Numbered from the stretch's first letter, positions 30,704-41,388 are shown. The stretch is DNA of 64,000 nucleotides from Paenalkalicoccus suaedae (GCF_006965545.2 NZ_CP041372.2:2294001-2358000); one strand, 5' to 3'. Numbers and translations are program-made. Notes: a model not told the origin generated them from the letters alone.

Positions 30704-31494
30704 TCTGTAATAAAGGACTCTCGAACTCTTTTCCAAAACGGGAAAGAGCGGAATCTAGCAAAACGTACTTTTTCTTCTGCTACACGGCATTGAATAGATT
30801 GGACCTTCTTTTGAACGAGGGTCAGATGATCGATTGTCACCTGAAAATCTCCTTCACTTTTAGGCTTTAAGAGACATGTATGGTGTTCTGGCAAAACGAT
30901 TGGTGATCCAATTGTACGGTACACTCTATTGTTAATGGATGCCATTTCAGATAGTTGAATAGATGCAAGAGATGGGTGAAGAATGGCTCCTCCAAGCGCC
31001 TTATTATAAGCTGTAGAGCCTGAAGGCGTTGACATACATAGTCCGTCTCCTCTAAAGGTTTCAAAGGATTCACCTTTGATTTCAACGTCCATAACGAGAG
31101 AACCTTCCATACTTTTAACTGTACACTCATTAAGCGCTAGATAGCGCTCTGTCTCTTGATCGTTTGTATGTCTAATCACAACCTCTAAGAGAGGATACTC
31201 GACAATTTTAAATGGCGTTTTTGCAATATGGATAACAAGCTTCTCCACTTCATCTGGCTGCCAGTCTGCATAAAACCCTAAGTGCCCTGTATGTATACCG
31301 ACAAAGCTTGTTAATGCTAAGCGATGCTTATATTGATGAAATGCCTCAAGGAGCGTTCCATCTCCCCCTATTGAAATAACGATATCAGGCTCTTGCTCAT
31401 CGTAAATTAGATCAAACTCCTCAAGATATGTCTTAATTCGCTGAGTCAACACATTCGATGTATGATCGCCTCTTGAACGTACATTAAACTTCAT
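30700..31494 (-). CDS. nadK: NAD kinase
   Basis: Phosphorylates NAD to NADP. The 264-residue protein has the family motif [14 protein letters not shown], the NE/D-like LNECTVKS region and the Gly-rich [20 protein letters not shown]. It is between the small alarmone synthetase and yjbO in an operon with short gaps, as in B. subtilis. Confidence 0.95.
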   Translation of the reverse strand: MKFNVRSRGDHTSNVLTQRIKTYLEEFDLIYDEQEPDIVISIGGDGTLLEAFHQYKHRLALTSFVGIHTGHLGFYADWQPDEVEKLVIHIAKTPFKIVEYPLLEVVIRHTNDQETERYLALNECTVKSMEGSLVMDVEIKGESFETFRGDGLCMSTPSGSTAYNKALGGAILHPSLASIQLSEMASINNRVYRTIGSPIVLPEHHTCLLKPKSEGDFQVTIDHLTLVQKKVQSIQCRVAEEKVRFARFRSFPFWKRVRESFITE

Positions 31495-31505
31495 ACATGC
31501 CTCCC

Positions 31506-32138
31506 CTACTTTCTGCTATTATCACCGTGTTTTTTAGAAAGGATTTGCTGCGCTTCTTGAACCTCTCCACGTATTTTAGACATTTCTTCATCTAGCTGAT
31601 AGGCAGCTTCTGCTGCACTTGCTAAACGTTCTTCAATCTCCTCTGGAATCATTCCAGAATACTTATATTGAAGAGAATGCTCAATCGTTGCCCAGAAATT
31701 CATTGCGAGCGTACGAATTTGAAGCTCAATAAGAATCTTCTTTTCACCGTTAATTGTGTGAACAGGGTAACGTAAAATCATATGATACGATCTATAGCCA
31801 CTTCGCTTTTTATGCTTTATATAGTCACGTTCTGTTTCAATTTCAAAGTCAGATCGCTTTTGAATGATTTTAACAATCGTATCGATATCCTCAACGAATT
31901 GGCACATAATCCGAACTCCGCCCAAATCCTGCATATCCTCTTCCAAACGGTTTAACGGGATATTTTTGCGTTTCGCTTTTTCTAAAATACTTGATACAGG
32001 CTTTACTCTTCCTGTAACAAACTCAATTGGAGTTTGCTTAGAGGACATCTGATATTGATCCCTGACCCCTTTAAATTTAATCTTAAGCTCCTCCACCGCT
32101 TGCTTGTAAGGAGTTAGCATAACATCCCAATCCTTCAT
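31506..32138 (-). CDS. yjbM: Small alarmone synthetase (YjbM/RelQ type)
   Basis: Transfers pyrophosphate from ATP to GTP or GDP to make (p)ppGpp. The 210-residue protein has only the synthetase domain: [39 protein letters not shown] and [20 protein letters not shown], and no HD hydrolase domain. Length and operon with nadK and yjbO match SasB/YjbM of B. subtilis. First gene of the operon. Confidence 0.92.
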   Translation of the reverse strand: MKDWDVMLTPYKQAVEELKIKFKGVRDQYQMSSKQTPIEFVTGRVKPVSSILEKAKRKNIPLNRLEEDMQDLGGVRIMCQFVEDIDTIVKIIQKRSDFEIETERDYIKHKKRSGYRSYHMILRYPVHTINGEKKILIELQIRTLAMNFWATIEHSLQYKYSGMIPEEIEERLASAAEAAYQLDEEMSKIRGEVQEAQQILSKKHGDNSRK

Positions 32139-32407
32139 GGAGGCTCCCCCCTTTGCTTCATTGTGTAGTATGTACTGCGTGGGTGGCAGATAACTCTACC
32201 AAAAATGATCCTCTCCTATTTTTCCTTTTATCGTTCATTTTCAAACCTATGTAAGGGAAAGAATCGAATTATTACTCTATTCACATTTTATCATAGAACC
32301 TGAAAAGCTGTTTGACATTTGCCGCGCAATTATACTTAAAAAGTCACATTGTTAATTTGAAGGCACTGTGAAATAATAGAGGAAACGTGTAAATTAGGTG
32401 ATCGAAA

Positions 32408-32998
32408 ATGAGTCAAGAAATAGAAATTGAATTTAAACAATTGCTTACATATAGTCAGTTTGAAGCACTCAAAGCTCGATATGCTAAAGGGGCTCCATCA
32501 TTCCCTCAAGAAAATCACTATTTTGAAACGGAAGAGCTTTCTTTCGCAACAAAAAAGGCAGCACTTCGTGTCCGTGCCAAAAAGGACCGTTTTACTTTAA
32601 CGCTAAAAGAACCTCATAAAGATGGTTTACTCGAGACACATCAAACGATCTCTAAAGGGCAATTTGATCAAATTATTACAACTAGTGAACTCCCTACTGG
32701 AGAGGTCTTAGATCAAGTAACCGTGCTTTTAGGTTCGGAGCCATCTGTTAACTATTTAGGTTCGTTAAAAACAGACCGAATAGAAGTTGAATTACCAGAA
32801 GGAATCTTCGTTCTTGATCATTCGACATATGCAAATACGGAAGATTACGAGCTAGAATTTGAATGTACATCTAAAGAAGAAGGTCGCTTGTTTTTTGAAT
32901 CTCTTCTTAAAGAGTTTGACATCACCCATCAAGAACCATTAAATAAAATTCAACGTTTTTACGAAGCTACTTATAAGAAAGGCGGAAAACAATGGTGA
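32408..32998 (+). CDS. yjbK: CYTH domain protein YjbK
   Basis: A 196-residue CYTH (tripolyphosphate tunnel) protein. The N-terminal [11 protein letters not shown] strand has the ExExK metal-binding signature; later strands carry Arg/Lys and Glu ([42 protein letters not shown]). Probably hydrolyses triphosphates; true substrate unknown. It overlaps the next gene by seven bases. Confidence 0.88.
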   Translation: MSQEIEIEFKQLLTYSQFEALKARYAKGAPSFPQENHYFETEELSFATKKAALRVRAKKDRFTLTLKEPHKDGLLETHQTISKGQFDQIITTSELPTGEVLDQVTVLLGSEPSVNYLGSLKTDRIEVELPEGIFVLDHSTYANTEDYELEFECTSKEEGRLFFESLLKEFDITHQEPLNKIQRFYEATYKKGGKQW

Positions 32999-33702
32999 AT
33001 ATCTTTGATTCAAATTTGCCTGTACAAACAGGTAATTATCAGTGGCAGTTTTTACAGTCTTGGAGCAATAGGCATACTGACAGTTTATCAGAGTCCCCTT
33101 TTCAACAGCTATTATCGACTAATATGCAGGCAGCACAGTCTACGGCTTCCGCTAATCTCGCCACAACATTTGAAGAGATGGCACAGCGCATCATTAAACA
33201 ACAATTAGCATCGCTTCCATCATCAACTGTTGCATCAACACCATCGTTCCAACAAGTAACCGCACAAACATCAAGCGCGCCACTAACAAGTAGCAACTCT
33301 AGAGCACAGGAATATCTGCCGCTCATAGAGCAAGCTGCTGCGAAGCATGGAGTCGACAAAAATTTAATTTACGCAATTATTAAGCAGGAATCTAACTTTA
33401 ATGCTTCTGCTGTCAGTCATGCAGGTGCACAGGGCCTTATGCAACTTATGCCAGGTACAGCAAGAGGATTAGGCGTTAAAAACTCTTTAGACCCTGCTCA
33501 AAATATTGAAGGTGGAGTTAAATATATTAAGGCTATGCTTACGAAATATAACGGGAATGTTGAGCTAGCTTTAGCCGCCTATAACGCAGGACCTGGTAAC
33601 GTAGATAAGTACAATGGTATCCCTCCATTTAAAGAAACAAGGAATTACGTTCCTAAAGTGATGGGTACATTCAATAGTTTAAATCAAACTCAATATGTGT
33701 AA
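32992..33702 (+). CDS. Lytic transglycosylase, SLT domain (YjbJ-like)
   Basis: A 236-residue protein whose C-terminal SLT domain (about 110-225) has the catalytic Glu in [14 protein letters not shown], then [18 protein letters not shown] and [18 protein letters not shown]. The N-terminal half is Ser/Thr/Gln-rich and probably flexible. No classical signal peptide is visible, so export is uncertain. Cuts glycan strands of peptidoglycan. Coupled to yjbK. Confidence 0.88.
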   Translation: MVNIFDSNLPVQTGNYQWQFLQSWSNRHTDSLSESPFQQLLSTNMQAAQSTASANLATTFEEMAQRIIKQQLASLPSSTVASTPSFQQVTAQTSSAPLTSSNSRAQEYLPLIEQAAAKHGVDKNLIYAIIKQESNFNASAVSHAGAQGLMQLMPGTARGLGVKNSLDPAQNIEGGVKYIKAMLTKYNGNVELALAAYNAGPGNVDKYNGIPPFKETRNYVPKVMGTFNSLNQTQYV

Positions 33703-33709
33703 CTATCTA

Positions 33710-33740
33710 TCCGGAAGAGACACTGTCTTTTCCGGATTTA
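33710..33740 (+). terminator. Hairpin after SLT gene
   Basis: TCCGGAA and TTCCGGA arms with inner AGACA/TGTCT pairing; only a short T run follows. The next 200 bp before yjbI have no other gene. Confidence 0.6.
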
Positions 33741-33943
33741 CTTTGGATATGAAAGGTACTCATTTTGTAGATTGGGTAGCCTTTAAAGTCTTTTAAGCAT
33801 CTTACTTGATACATAAGCAAAAGAAGCGTAGTATTACATTTTGGCACAGCAAGTGCATTGTCACAAATAGTTCACATTTGTTGCGACTGAGAGAAAGCCT
33901 TGCTACAATAACGATACAGATATTAAAGGAGTACGATTTTATT

Positions 33944-34348
33944 ATGCAACAATCCGCCTACGAGTTAATTGGCGATAAGAAGCTTGATGAACTGGTTAAT
34001 CGGTTTTATGATCACGTATCCAGTCACTCTGAATTAGCACCCATTTTTCCGTCTGATTTTACAGAGACGAAGAGAAAGCAACGGCAGTTTTTAACTCAGT
34101 TTTTTGGCGGCCCATCACTTTACACAGAAGAGCACGGTCATCCAATGCTCCGTGCAAGGCACATGCCTTTTAAAATTAATAAAAAACGAGCAGATGCATG
34201 GCTATCTTGCATGGCACAAGCACTTGTAGAGGTCGATATAGAAGAGCCTCTTCGAGCCTATATGTTTGAACGATTCACATTAACAGCTAAGCACATGATT
34301 AATTCAAGTGATTCATCGGCATCAGGGGGGATCGATCATGACAACTAA
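33944..34348 (+). CDS. yjbI: Truncated haemoglobin YjbI
   Basis: A 134-residue group II truncated globin. The start at ATG 33944 (MQQSAYELIGDKKLDELVNR) follows AAAGGAG. Marks are FYDHVSSHSELAPIFP, a Phe-rich F-helix region with the proximal His in HPMLRARHMPFKI and the W in ADAWLSCM. It precedes yjbH with a short overlap. In B. subtilis yjbI is needed for protection by YjbH-linked stress control. Haem and oxygen or NO binding is from family knowledge. Confidence 0.9.
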   Translation: MQQSAYELIGDKKLDELVNRFYDHVSSHSELAPIFPSDFTETKRKQRQFLTQFFGGPSLYTEEHGHPMLRARHMPFKINKKRADAWLSCMAQALVEVDIEEPLRAYMFERFTLTAKHMINSSDSSASGGIDHDN

Positions 34349-35267
34349 GGAAAAACAGCAAGGGACATTTATTTGCGAGGACGAGGGAGTTTGCTGCCCA
34401 ACAGAACCAGCATCTCTATATGAAGACAATAAAAAGAAAGCATTGGTCGAAGTGTATGTATTTATCGATCCACTTTGTCCTGAATGCTGGGCACTTGAGC
34501 CAACTCTAAAAAAACTTCAGATTGAATATGCTAATTTTATTTCAATAAAGACGTTTTTAGGAAATGAAATGCGCGCGTTAAACACACCTTGTGGTAGTCA
34601 ATACGAATCTATCGTAAAAGAAATGGCTAAATCATTTAATGAAACAGCTTGTCGCACTGGTATGCCCTGCGACGGTGATGTTTGGCATGAAAATGCCTTA
34701 ACTACGCCTTACACCGCTATTATGGCTATCAAGGCTGCTGAGCTTCAAGGTAAAGCAATTGGGTCCAAGTATTTAAGGCGTGTTCGAGAGGCCTTATTTG
34801 TCCACAAAGAAAATATTGCCAGTGAAGACGTTCTTATCCGATGTGCGTCAAGAGTAAATGGCATGGACGTAGAAGAATTTACGAAAGATCTACAGTCTGA
34901 AACTGCTTGCACAGCGTTAAAATCAGATATCCAAACCGCGAAAGAAATGGATGTTGATTCTTTACCGACAATGGTCTTCTTTAGCGAAGACGTTGATGAA
35001 CCAGGACTTAAAGTTCAGGGCAGGTATGATTATGACGTGTATGTAAAAGTAATAGAAGAAATGGCTGGGAGAAAGCTTGATAAGTGTCCACCCTTGCCTT
35101 TACCTCAATTCGTAGCTTTTTATTCCGTTGTAGCAACTAAAGAAATTTCTGTTGTCTATGATCTTTCTATAGAAGAAGCGAATAAAGAAATGAGAAAACT
35201 AAAGCTCCAACAAAAAGTGGAAGAAATCCAAACAAAGCACGGATCCATTTGGAGAGCAATAGGTTAG
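34338..35267 (+). CDS. yjbH: Spx degradation adaptor YjbH
   Basis: A 309-residue DsbA-like thioredoxin-fold protein that brings Spx to ClpXP. The start at ATG 34338 follows GGGGGG. The N-terminal Cys/His-rich part (CEDEGVCCPTEP) may bind zinc as in B. subtilis YjbH, and CPECW is the remnant thioredoxin site. Its substrate spx is at 40652 in the same window. The gene ends before a strong terminator. Confidence 0.93.
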   Translation: MTTKEKQQGTFICEDEGVCCPTEPASLYEDNKKKALVEVYVFIDPLCPECWALEPTLKKLQIEYANFISIKTFLGNEMRALNTPCGSQYESIVKEMAKSFNETACRTGMPCDGDVWHENALTTPYTAIMAIKAAELQGKAIGSKYLRRVREALFVHKENIASEDVLIRCASRVNGMDVEEFTKDLQSETACTALKSDIQTAKEMDVDSLPTMVFFSEDVDEPGLKVQGRYDYDVYVKVIEEMAGRKLDKCPPLPLPQFVAFYSVVATKEISVVYDLSIEEANKEMRKLKLQQKVEEIQTKHGSIWRAIG

Positions 35268-35282
35268 ATAACGTCTATTGGG

Positions 35283-35318
35283 ACACCTTAGAGCATACAT
35301 TGCTCTAAGGTGTTTTTT
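35283..35318 (+). terminator. Terminator after yjbH
   Basis: ACACCTTAGAGC and GCTCTAAGGTGT arms, 7-base loop, then seven T. Confidence 0.9.
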
Positions 35319-35334
35319 TAAGGAGTGATGCAAA

Positions 35335-35529
35335 TTGAAGCTCGTTTTCACTATTATCTCCATTGCCTCTAGCTTCTATTTATTTATACTTAGTTTATTA
35401 CAGATAATCCCTTTATTATTTTCCCTAATCGTTTTGTTTCTAACCATTTTTATTAGCTTGTGGTGGATGTTAGCCACTCCCTCTTATAAAAGATTTAGAA
35501 GGTCACCGCTTGCAAAACGAATTTTATGA
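35335..35529 (+). CDS. Small membrane protein, TTG start
   Basis: A 64-residue protein starting TTG 35335 with AAGGAGTG nine bases before. Two hydrophobic segments (VFTIISIASSFYLFILSLLQ; LLFSLIVLFLTIFISLWWML) and a basic end (SYKRFRRSPLAKRIL) make a two-span inner membrane protein. It begins after the yjbH terminator, so is read by read-through or a promoter not seen. Function unknown. From 35530 to 35667 there is no gene. Confidence 0.6.
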   Translation: MKLVFTIISIASSFYLFILSLLQIIPLLFSLIVLFLTIFISLWWMLATPSYKRFRRSPLAKRIL

Positions 35530-35669
35530 ATAGAAGAGGAAGCAAGCTTGAGAATCGCCTAGTTTCACGACTAGAACTGCGCAAATTCGAGCACCGCACT
35601 TACCCTTCTTCCAAGACTATACGACTTCCCCTCTGAACTGGTACAGATCCTCTCCCATCATTCACTAAA

Positions 35670-35710
35670 AAAAGGAGAAACCAATAGCACAACAATTGGT
35701 TTCTCCTTTT
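35670..35710. terminator. Bidirectional terminator downstream of pepF
   Basis: AAAAGGAGAAACCAAT and ATTGGTTTCTCCTTTT arms around an eight-base loop, with T tracts on both strands. Confidence 0.9.
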
Positions 35711-35748
35711 TATACCATTCTTTTGTCCCAGTAACACTTTTCGATTAC

Positions 35749-37560
35749 TTATTTTGGAAACAAAAGAGCTTCCATTTCGTCTAGTGCTTCTTCAAATACT
35801 TTCATCGCTTGTTCAATTGGTTCTTTTGATGTCATATCAACACCAGCTTTTTTCAGAACATCAATCGGATATTCAGAGTTACCAGCTTTAAGGAAAGAAA
35901 CATATCGATCAATAGCTTCGTCCCCTTCTTCAAGAATTTGCTTAGCAAGCGTAGTTGCTGCACTGTATCCTGTTGCATACTGGTATACATAGAAATTCAT
36001 ATAGAAATGAGGAATTCTCGCCCACTCTAACGCGATCGCTTTATCAATGACTAGCCCGTCTCCAAAGTATTTCTTATTTAAGTCATAATACGTATCACTT
36101 AATGTTTCAGCAGTAAGTGGTTTACCCTCTTCAGCAAGCACATGAATCTTATGCTCAAATTCTGCAAACATCGTTTGTCTAAACACAGTTGCGCGGAAGC
36201 CTTCTAAGAAATTATTTAATAAATATAATTTTTTCTCTTTGTCTGTCTCTTTTTCTTGAAGATAATTGTTTAATAATGCTTCGTTCGTTGTAGATGCTAC
36301 CTCAGCCACAAAAATCGAATAATTTGCATAAGGGTAGGGTTGTGTCTCACGCGTATAATAGCTGTGGACCGAATGTCCAAATTCATGCGCAAGAGTAAAT
36401 AAATTATTAATATCATCCTGCCAGTTCATCAAGATATATGGCTTTGTATCATACGTACCAGAAGAAAAAGCACCACTGCGCTTTCCAACATTCTCATGTA
36501 CGTCTACCCAACGATTATCAAGCCCTTCTTTAACAATAGACTGATATTCTTCTCCTAGTGCTCCTAGGCCACTAATCATCTTTTCTTTCGCTTCCGCGTA
36601 AGACACTTCGTATTTAACATCCTTAATCATAGGAGTATATAAATCATACATATGAAGCTCATCTACCCCTAGTGCTTTTTTACGAAGCTCTACATAGCGA
36701 TGTAGTAGAGGAAGGTGCTCGTTAATCGTGTCTACAAGCTGATCGTATACAACCTCTGGAATATGGTTGTTGCTTAATGCAGCACTTCTGGCAGACTCAT
36801 AATTACGAGCTTTAGAGTTAAAGATATTTTTCTTCACATTGCCTGATAACGTGCTTGCTAGTGTGTTTTTAAACGAGCCGTACGTATTATAAACCGCCTC
36901 AAACGCTTCACGTCTAACTCGTCTATCATCACTATGTAAAAACACACTATAGCGACCGTGAGTGACCTCTACGTCTTCCCCATTTTCATCCTTGATCGTT
37001 GGGAATTTCATATCGGCGTTGTTTAACATGCTAAATGTATTCCCAGATGCATCCGTCACTTCGCTCACTTTTGCCATTAGCGCTTCTTCTTCAAGTGAGA
37101 GCACGTGTGGTCTCTTCTTATTAAGACGCTCTAACATGTGCGAATAGACCTGTAGTTCGCTCGTCTCATTTATAAAGCTCTGGACTGTTTCTTCTGGTAT
37201 AGATAGTAACTCTGGCGTGAGGAACGATCCTGCTTGACTCACCTGTGAGATTAACTGTCTTGCACGGTCATTCAATCCTTGATAAAACGAATTTGTTGTA
37301 TCCTCATCATATCTCATGTGAGCATACGCATAGAGCTTCCCAAGCTTTTGAGAAATTTCATCCTCTAGCGTCAGCGCCTTATATAGTGCTTTACCTGAGT
37401 TACCTAATGTTCCTTCTACCTGTTTTAATTCCGGAAGCTGAGCCTTTACTTCTTCAAAAAGCTTCTCCCAGTCTTCATCTGTCTTAAAAATGTCTTCTAA
37501 GTCCCACTTATCTTCTATTGAAACCTCGTTACGTTTTGGTAATGTTTTCGTTGCCGCCAT
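35749..37560 (-). CDS. pepF: Oligoendopeptidase F
   Basis: A 603-residue M3 family zinc peptidase acting on oligopeptides in the cytoplasm. The active site HEFGHSVHSYY is at about 387-397 and the third ligand Glu is in VAEVASTTNEALL. Length and neighbours (yjbH, coiA) match B. subtilis YjbG. The ATG is preceded by GGAGGTGCC. Confidence 0.95.
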   Translation of the reverse strand: MAATKTLPKRNEVSIEDKWDLEDIFKTDEDWEKLFEEVKAQLPELKQVEGTLGNSGKALYKALTLEDEISQKLGKLYAYAHMRYDEDTTNSFYQGLNDRARQLISQVSQAGSFLTPELLSIPEETVQSFINETSELQVYSHMLERLNKKRPHVLSLEEEALMAKVSEVTDASGNTFSMLNNADMKFPTIKDENGEDVEVTHGRYSVFLHSDDRRVRREAFEAVYNTYGSFKNTLASTLSGNVKKNIFNSKARNYESARSAALSNNHIPEVVYDQLVDTINEHLPLLHRYVELRKKALGVDELHMYDLYTPMIKDVKYEVSYAEAKEKMISGLGALGEEYQSIVKEGLDNRWVDVHENVGKRSGAFSSGTYDTKPYILMNWQDDINNLFTLAHEFGHSVHSYYTRETQPYPYANYSIFVAEVASTTNEALLNNYLQEKETDKEKKLYLLNNFLEGFRATVFRQTMFAEFEHKIHVLAEEGKPLTAETLSDTYYDLNKKYFGDGLVIDKAIALEWARIPHFYMNFYVYQYATGYSAATTLAKQILEEGDEAIDRYVSFLKAGNSEYPIDVLKKAGVDMTSKEPIEQAMKVFEEALDEMEALLFPK

Positions 37561-37631
37561 GTGGCACCTCCAAATGATATATTATCTAAAAAGTCGCTCA
37601 ACTTAAATGGTAAATGTTTTTGGTGCATTAA

Positions 37632-38819
37632 TCAATTATTTTTAGTCTCGAAATACTTTTGATAAGCTGACATCACATAATCATCATCATTAATAAGGGT
37701 ATCTATAGGCTTATTTACTGTCACATGACAGGTTATTTTATACGTATTTGCGTTCACTTTTTTTACTACTCCAAAATAGGAAATCGCCTGTAAATATTCA
37801 TTTATTAAGTAGAAAAGCCTGTCATGCCAACTGACACTGATAGGTAACACACAGTCAGCGCTTATGACTGATTCAAGTGCCAGAGAAACTTGAGATACGT
37901 TCACATGTGCTCCGATAGGTTTTTTATTTATTACATGTATGACGATAAAGGACTGCCAAAGTTCTGGACGGATTAAAAGGTCAGCTTGATGAAGAATTGG
38001 CAAATGACAAATTGCCGGGAAAAAGTTTAAGTTTTTATGGAGAGACTGATACGTTCGAAGCAATATTTTTTCTAGCTTATTTAACCGAGTATGAATCAAT
38101 TTACGTTTAGACCTTACTAGTCGTAACCACTCCTTTTTAATTACTAAAAAGTATAAAGCATCAGGCTTTTCTAAAACGGCTTTATCGAAGAATTGGCGAG
38201 GTGAGGAATCTAAAGAAAAGGCTGTTGAAAGATGGATCATTTTTTGAGGCTGCATAGAAGTGAAATGGTGATCTATAAGTAGCTCTTGATTAGTTACATC
38301 TATTGCAAGAGAGGTAAAACCCGCTAATGGATCTATCATTAGCGCTTCTCTTATAGTTAACGAGCGAATGGATGTCTTAGAAGTTCCTTTTATACGAATA
38401 CCAAACCACTTTACTTTATAGCCATACTGCTCATAAAAAAGGTGTCTTTCTAAAAACTCTTTTTCCGTAATGTGTGACTTTTGTATTTCTAACACATATG
38501 GGATATTGTCAATCTCTACAAATACATCAGCTCGATGCTCTCCTATACGCTTTTCTAACTCCGGTTTAAAGCCATGTAAGACTAACCAATAGGACAAGAG
38601 TTCTTTAGCAGTTATATGCTCATACGACTCACTGTAAGGACGCCTAACACAAGTCGTAATATGGGCAAAATGAGGAGCACGTTTTTCTCCAGTTCTTAAC
38701 TGCATATCTTTCCCACAATAAATACAGGTAAACCGCTTTGCTTTAAGGTGACCTACATCGACTAGACTCTGCCTCCAAATAGAATGTAGCTTTCGGTCTG
38801 AATCATACGCTATAAACAC
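37632..38819 (-). CDS. coiA: Competence protein CoiA
   Basis: A 395-residue CoiA-type protein needed for processing DNA taken up during transformation. The N-terminus has a zinc-like FTCIYCGKDMQLRTGEKRAP and HFAH, and the nuclease-like core has ERIGEHRADVFVEI and VLEIQKSHITEKEF (Asp, Glu-x-Gln). Position between mecA and pepF is conserved in Bacillus. Confidence 0.92.
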   Translation of the reverse strand: MFIAYDSDRKLHSIWRQSLVDVGHLKAKRFTCIYCGKDMQLRTGEKRAPHFAHITTCVRRPYSESYEHITAKELLSYWLVLHGFKPELEKRIGEHRADVFVEIDNIPYVLEIQKSHITEKEFLERHLFYEQYGYKVKWFGIRIKGTSKTSIRSLTIREALMIDPLAGFTSLAIDVTNQELLIDHHFTSMQPQKMIHLSTAFSLDSSPRQFFDKAVLEKPDALYFLVIKKEWLRLVRSKRKLIHTRLNKLEKILLRTYQSLHKNLNFFPAICHLPILHQADLLIRPELWQSFIVIHVINKKPIGAHVNVSQVSLALESVISADCVLPISVSWHDRLFYLINEYLQAISYFGVVKKVNANTYKITCHVTVNKPIDTLINDDDYVMSAYQKYFETKNN

Positions 38820-39015
38820 TCATACTCCCCCTCTATCAGTCGTTACCGGCTCAACGTCCATATAAAGGGGTCATACGCAATCTGTTATTCGTACCGGCTA
38901 AATGTTTTATACAAACATTCGTTTTGTTAGTAATTCGGTGAGTATGGCGAAATCCCTGCAAATAATTCAAGTTGCGTTCATTTATTTACACGTAATACTT
39001 ATCATTGACAAGATA

Positions 39016-39046
39016 AAAGACCACCGCTAATAGCGATGGCCTTTTT
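39016..39046 (-). terminator. Terminator after mecA
   Basis: On the minus strand AAAGGCCATCGCT pairs with AGCGGTGGTCTTT (G-T pairs), followed by T residues. The gap 38820-39015 holds no gene; it may contain the coiA promoter. Confidence 0.75.
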
Positions 39047-39054
39047 CATACAGT

Positions 39055-39705
39055 TTAAGCAAATTGTTTTTTAATCGTTTCAAGAGCACGCTCTTTAATA
39101 ATTGTATTTCCATACTCTTCGATTCGGTGAATTGTCATATCTGACTCGAATCCAAACTCAAGCATACGACTAAGCAGGTTATCCTGCTCATCGTCAGAAT
39201 AGGAGTCATCAAGAGTAACATAAATAAAGTACGTGTTCTCAAAATGGTGGAAACTTGTATCAACATCTACATTAAAGCTTTTACTTAATTCAATAACGTC
39301 TTCAAAATCGCGGAATCCGATCACAACACTTAGTGAATGATCTTTAAGAAGATCGCTGTCATCATCCTCCACAAATTGCTGATCAAGCATATCTACAATG
39401 TTGCTGTCTACGTTATCATCTTGATCGTTCCCAAGAGGAATTTCTAATTTCACACTACCGTCGTTCATTTGACCTCTCGTTACGATAATCTCAAGCCCTT
39501 TTTCAAGTGCATGAACTTGCACCCATAATGGACCATTCATTTCAAATTTTTCGTCATCTGAAACTTCGTTCATCATTTCGAAGAAAAGTTCTTCTCCTCT
39601 TTCCCGATTAAACCAGATCTCTTCTTTATTAAATCCGCGACGCTCAATATCATGATACGTAATATATAGTTTAATGGTTGTGTCGTTAATGCGTTCAATT
39701 TCCAT
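39055..39705 (-). CDS. mecA: Adaptor protein MecA
   Basis: A 216-residue adaptor that hands ComK and other targets to ClpCP. The N-terminal substrate-binding part begins MEIERINDTTIKLYITYHDI, an acidic linker (DDNVDSNIVDMLDQQFVEDD) follows, and the C-terminal ClpC-binding domain spans about 125-216. Length equals the family norm. With coiA, med and spx it forms a cluster for competence and stress control. Confidence 0.94.
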   Translation of the reverse strand: MEIERINDTTIKLYITYHDIERRGFNKEEIWFNRERGEELFFEMMNEVSDDEKFEMNGPLWVQVHALEKGLEIIVTRGQMNDGSVKLEIPLGNDQDDNVDSNIVDMLDQQFVEDDDSDLLKDHSLSVVIGFRDFEDVIELSKSFNVDVDTSFHHFENTYFIYVTLDDSYSDDEQDNLLSRMLEFGFESDMTIHRIEEYGNTIIKERALETIKKQFA

Positions 39706-39943
39706 GTGCTCTCACCCTTTCGCGTGATAGACTCTCAGATGCACGGGATTTATCTGTATATAAAATGTATTCCCGAAACAAGTCTCCTTCAATCATCTTA
39801 AACTTATCCCTTATTCTAATTCATTATGATGCGAATTGAAATATATTTGCTTGAATTTTAAAAGAAAAGTTTCGTAATTCTGTTCTTTCCTTTCTATTTT
39901 CTCTATATAAATGGACTAGCCAAGCGATGAGGAGGCTAAGTCA

Positions 39944-40609
39944 TTGGATATAGAATCGTGGTTCGATATTATACAAATCATCAGTATAGATATTATTTTA
40001 GGTGGGGACAATGCGATTGTTGTTGCTTTAGCTTGTCGAAATTTGCCCCAACATTTACGTTATAAAGCAATGGTATTTGGAGTTATGCTCGCTGTAGCTG
40101 TTAGAATTATTATGACCATTACCGCTATGCATATCCTAAGCCTTCCGTTTGTGATGGGGATTGGAGGCTTGTTATTACTCATTATCGCATGGAAGCTTAC
40201 TGCGAGTGAATCGGATAATCTGGATATAAAAAGCGCGCCAACCCTAACAGGAGCAATTCAAACCATTTTACTTGCAGACATTGTAATGGGATTTGATAAC
40301 GTCCTTGCAATTGCGGGAGCTGCAAAAGGGGAATCTTACCTCGTTTTTATCGGTTTAATCGTCTCTGTACCCATTATTATATGGGGAAGCCGAATCATAC
40401 TTCTCGTCATCAACAAATACCCAATTATCATCTATTTAGGTGCTGCACTTTTATATTATACAGGAGCTGGGATGCTATTGCAGGAACAACTCATTTATGA
40501 AGCCTTACTATCGACAGGTCTTCCTCTTTTTTACTTTCAGCCACTCCTAGTTGCGGTTGCATTGCTCGTTACATTTTTAAAAAGTAACTACACATATAAA
40601 AAAGCCTAA
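39944..40609 (+). CDS. yjbE: TerC-family membrane protein (YjbE)
   Basis: A 221-residue integral membrane protein with seven predicted spans. The two TerC motifs with acidic residues are IILGGDNAIVVALACR and IVMGFDNVLAIAGA. TerC proteins of this type export manganese, with a link to metalation of secreted enzymes in B. subtilis. The start is TTG 39944 after GAGGAGG. No riboswitch is seen in the 238-bp gap upstream (39706-39943). Confidence 0.9.
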   Translation: MDIESWFDIIQIISIDIILGGDNAIVVALACRNLPQHLRYKAMVFGVMLAVAVRIIMTITAMHILSLPFVMGIGGLLLLIIAWKLTASESDNLDIKSAPTLTGAIQTILLADIVMGFDNVLAIAGAAKGESYLVFIGLIVSVPIIIWGSRIILLVINKYPIIIYLGAALLYYTGAGMLLQEQLIYEALLSTGLPLFYFQPLLVAVALLVTFLKSNYTYKKA

Positions 40610-40632
40610 TAGGATCTGAGTCCATATTAGGC
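40598..40632 (-). terminator. Terminator after spx
   Basis: On the minus strand GCCTAATATGGACTC and its partner GATCCTATTAGGC form a long hairpin followed by TTTTTT. Confidence 0.8.
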
Positions 40633-40651
40633 GTTAAGAGAATATCTCTAC

Positions 40652-41053
40652 TTATTCATTAACAAGTTTTTTTGTAGCTTCTTGAAGCTGGAATGTACGT
40701 ACCTTACGCGGTAAGAAACGGCGGATTTCCGCTTCGTTATAGCCTACTTGAATTCGCTTTTCGTCGAGAATAATTGGTCTTCTAAGCAATCCAGGATGAT
40801 CACTAATTAACTGGAATAGTTGCTGAAGTGGCATAGAATCGACTTCAACATCCAATTCTTGGAATACTTTGGATCTAGTAGAGATGATTTCATCAGTACC
40901 GTCTTCTGTCATACGAATAACCTGCTTTACTTCTTCTACAGATAGTGGCTCCGAGAAAATATTTCTTTCTTTAAATGGAATTTCATGCTCCTCTAACCAT
41001 GCTTTAGCTTTCCGACAAGATGTGCAGCTAGGTGATGTAAATAACGTGACCAT
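40652..41053 (-). CDS. spx: Global regulator Spx
   Basis: A 133-residue ArsC-fold protein that binds the RNA polymerase alpha C-terminal domain and directs the thiol stress response. The start at ATG 41053 ([20 protein letters not shown]) follows AAGGGAGAATC; upstream codons in frame are not part of the family. The redox switch C10-x-x-C13 is intact. The adaptor YjbH is encoded at 34338. A promoter lies at 41134-41162. Confidence 0.95.
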   Translation of the reverse strand: MVTLFTSPSCTSCRKAKAWLEEHEIPFKERNIFSEPLSVEEVKQVIRMTEDGTDEIISTRSKVFQELDVEVDSMPLQQLFQLISDHPGLLRRPIILDEKRIQVGYNEAEIRRFLPRKVRTFQLQEATKKLVNE

Positions 41054-41133
41054 AAGGCTGATTCTCCCTTCCCTTAGTAAGCATTCAAAATATTTATGTT
41101 TAGGAGTCATTAGTAGTTGATAATTCTTATTAT

Positions 41134-41162
41134 ACTATAATGACTATAATCTGGCTAGTTAA
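41134..41162 (-). promoter_or_regulatory. Candidate spx promoter
   Basis: TTAACT (41157-41162), 17 bases, TATAGT (41134-41139) on the minus strand, 80 bp before the spx start. The rest of the gap to 41388 is AT-rich with no gene; other stress promoters of spx could lie there. Confidence 0.5.
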
Positions 41163-41388
41163 TTTCGCAAAACTTAAACATCCGTTGTACAAAGGTTATA
41201 TGTTTAAGTCCCTGCACGGTTACTTATTCCCTTGCCTATTAATTATAAACATAAATTCTGAAGTTTTTTTAAAAAAGCAGTTAGAACTACCGTTTGTTTG
41301 TTATCCATTTCACAAACTATAGTAAATAGTATAGCATATTTTCAATTATACAAAGAATTATCATTTAGAAAAAGTGTGAAGAAATATC

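Noticed and set aside
39706-39943. Manganese riboswitch in front of the TerC gene
   Set aside because: None of the yybP-ykoY conserved blocks is present there.
41054-41110. Longer N-terminus for Spx
   Set aside because: The family starts at the [10 protein letters not shown] position and a ribosome site is directly before ATG 41053.
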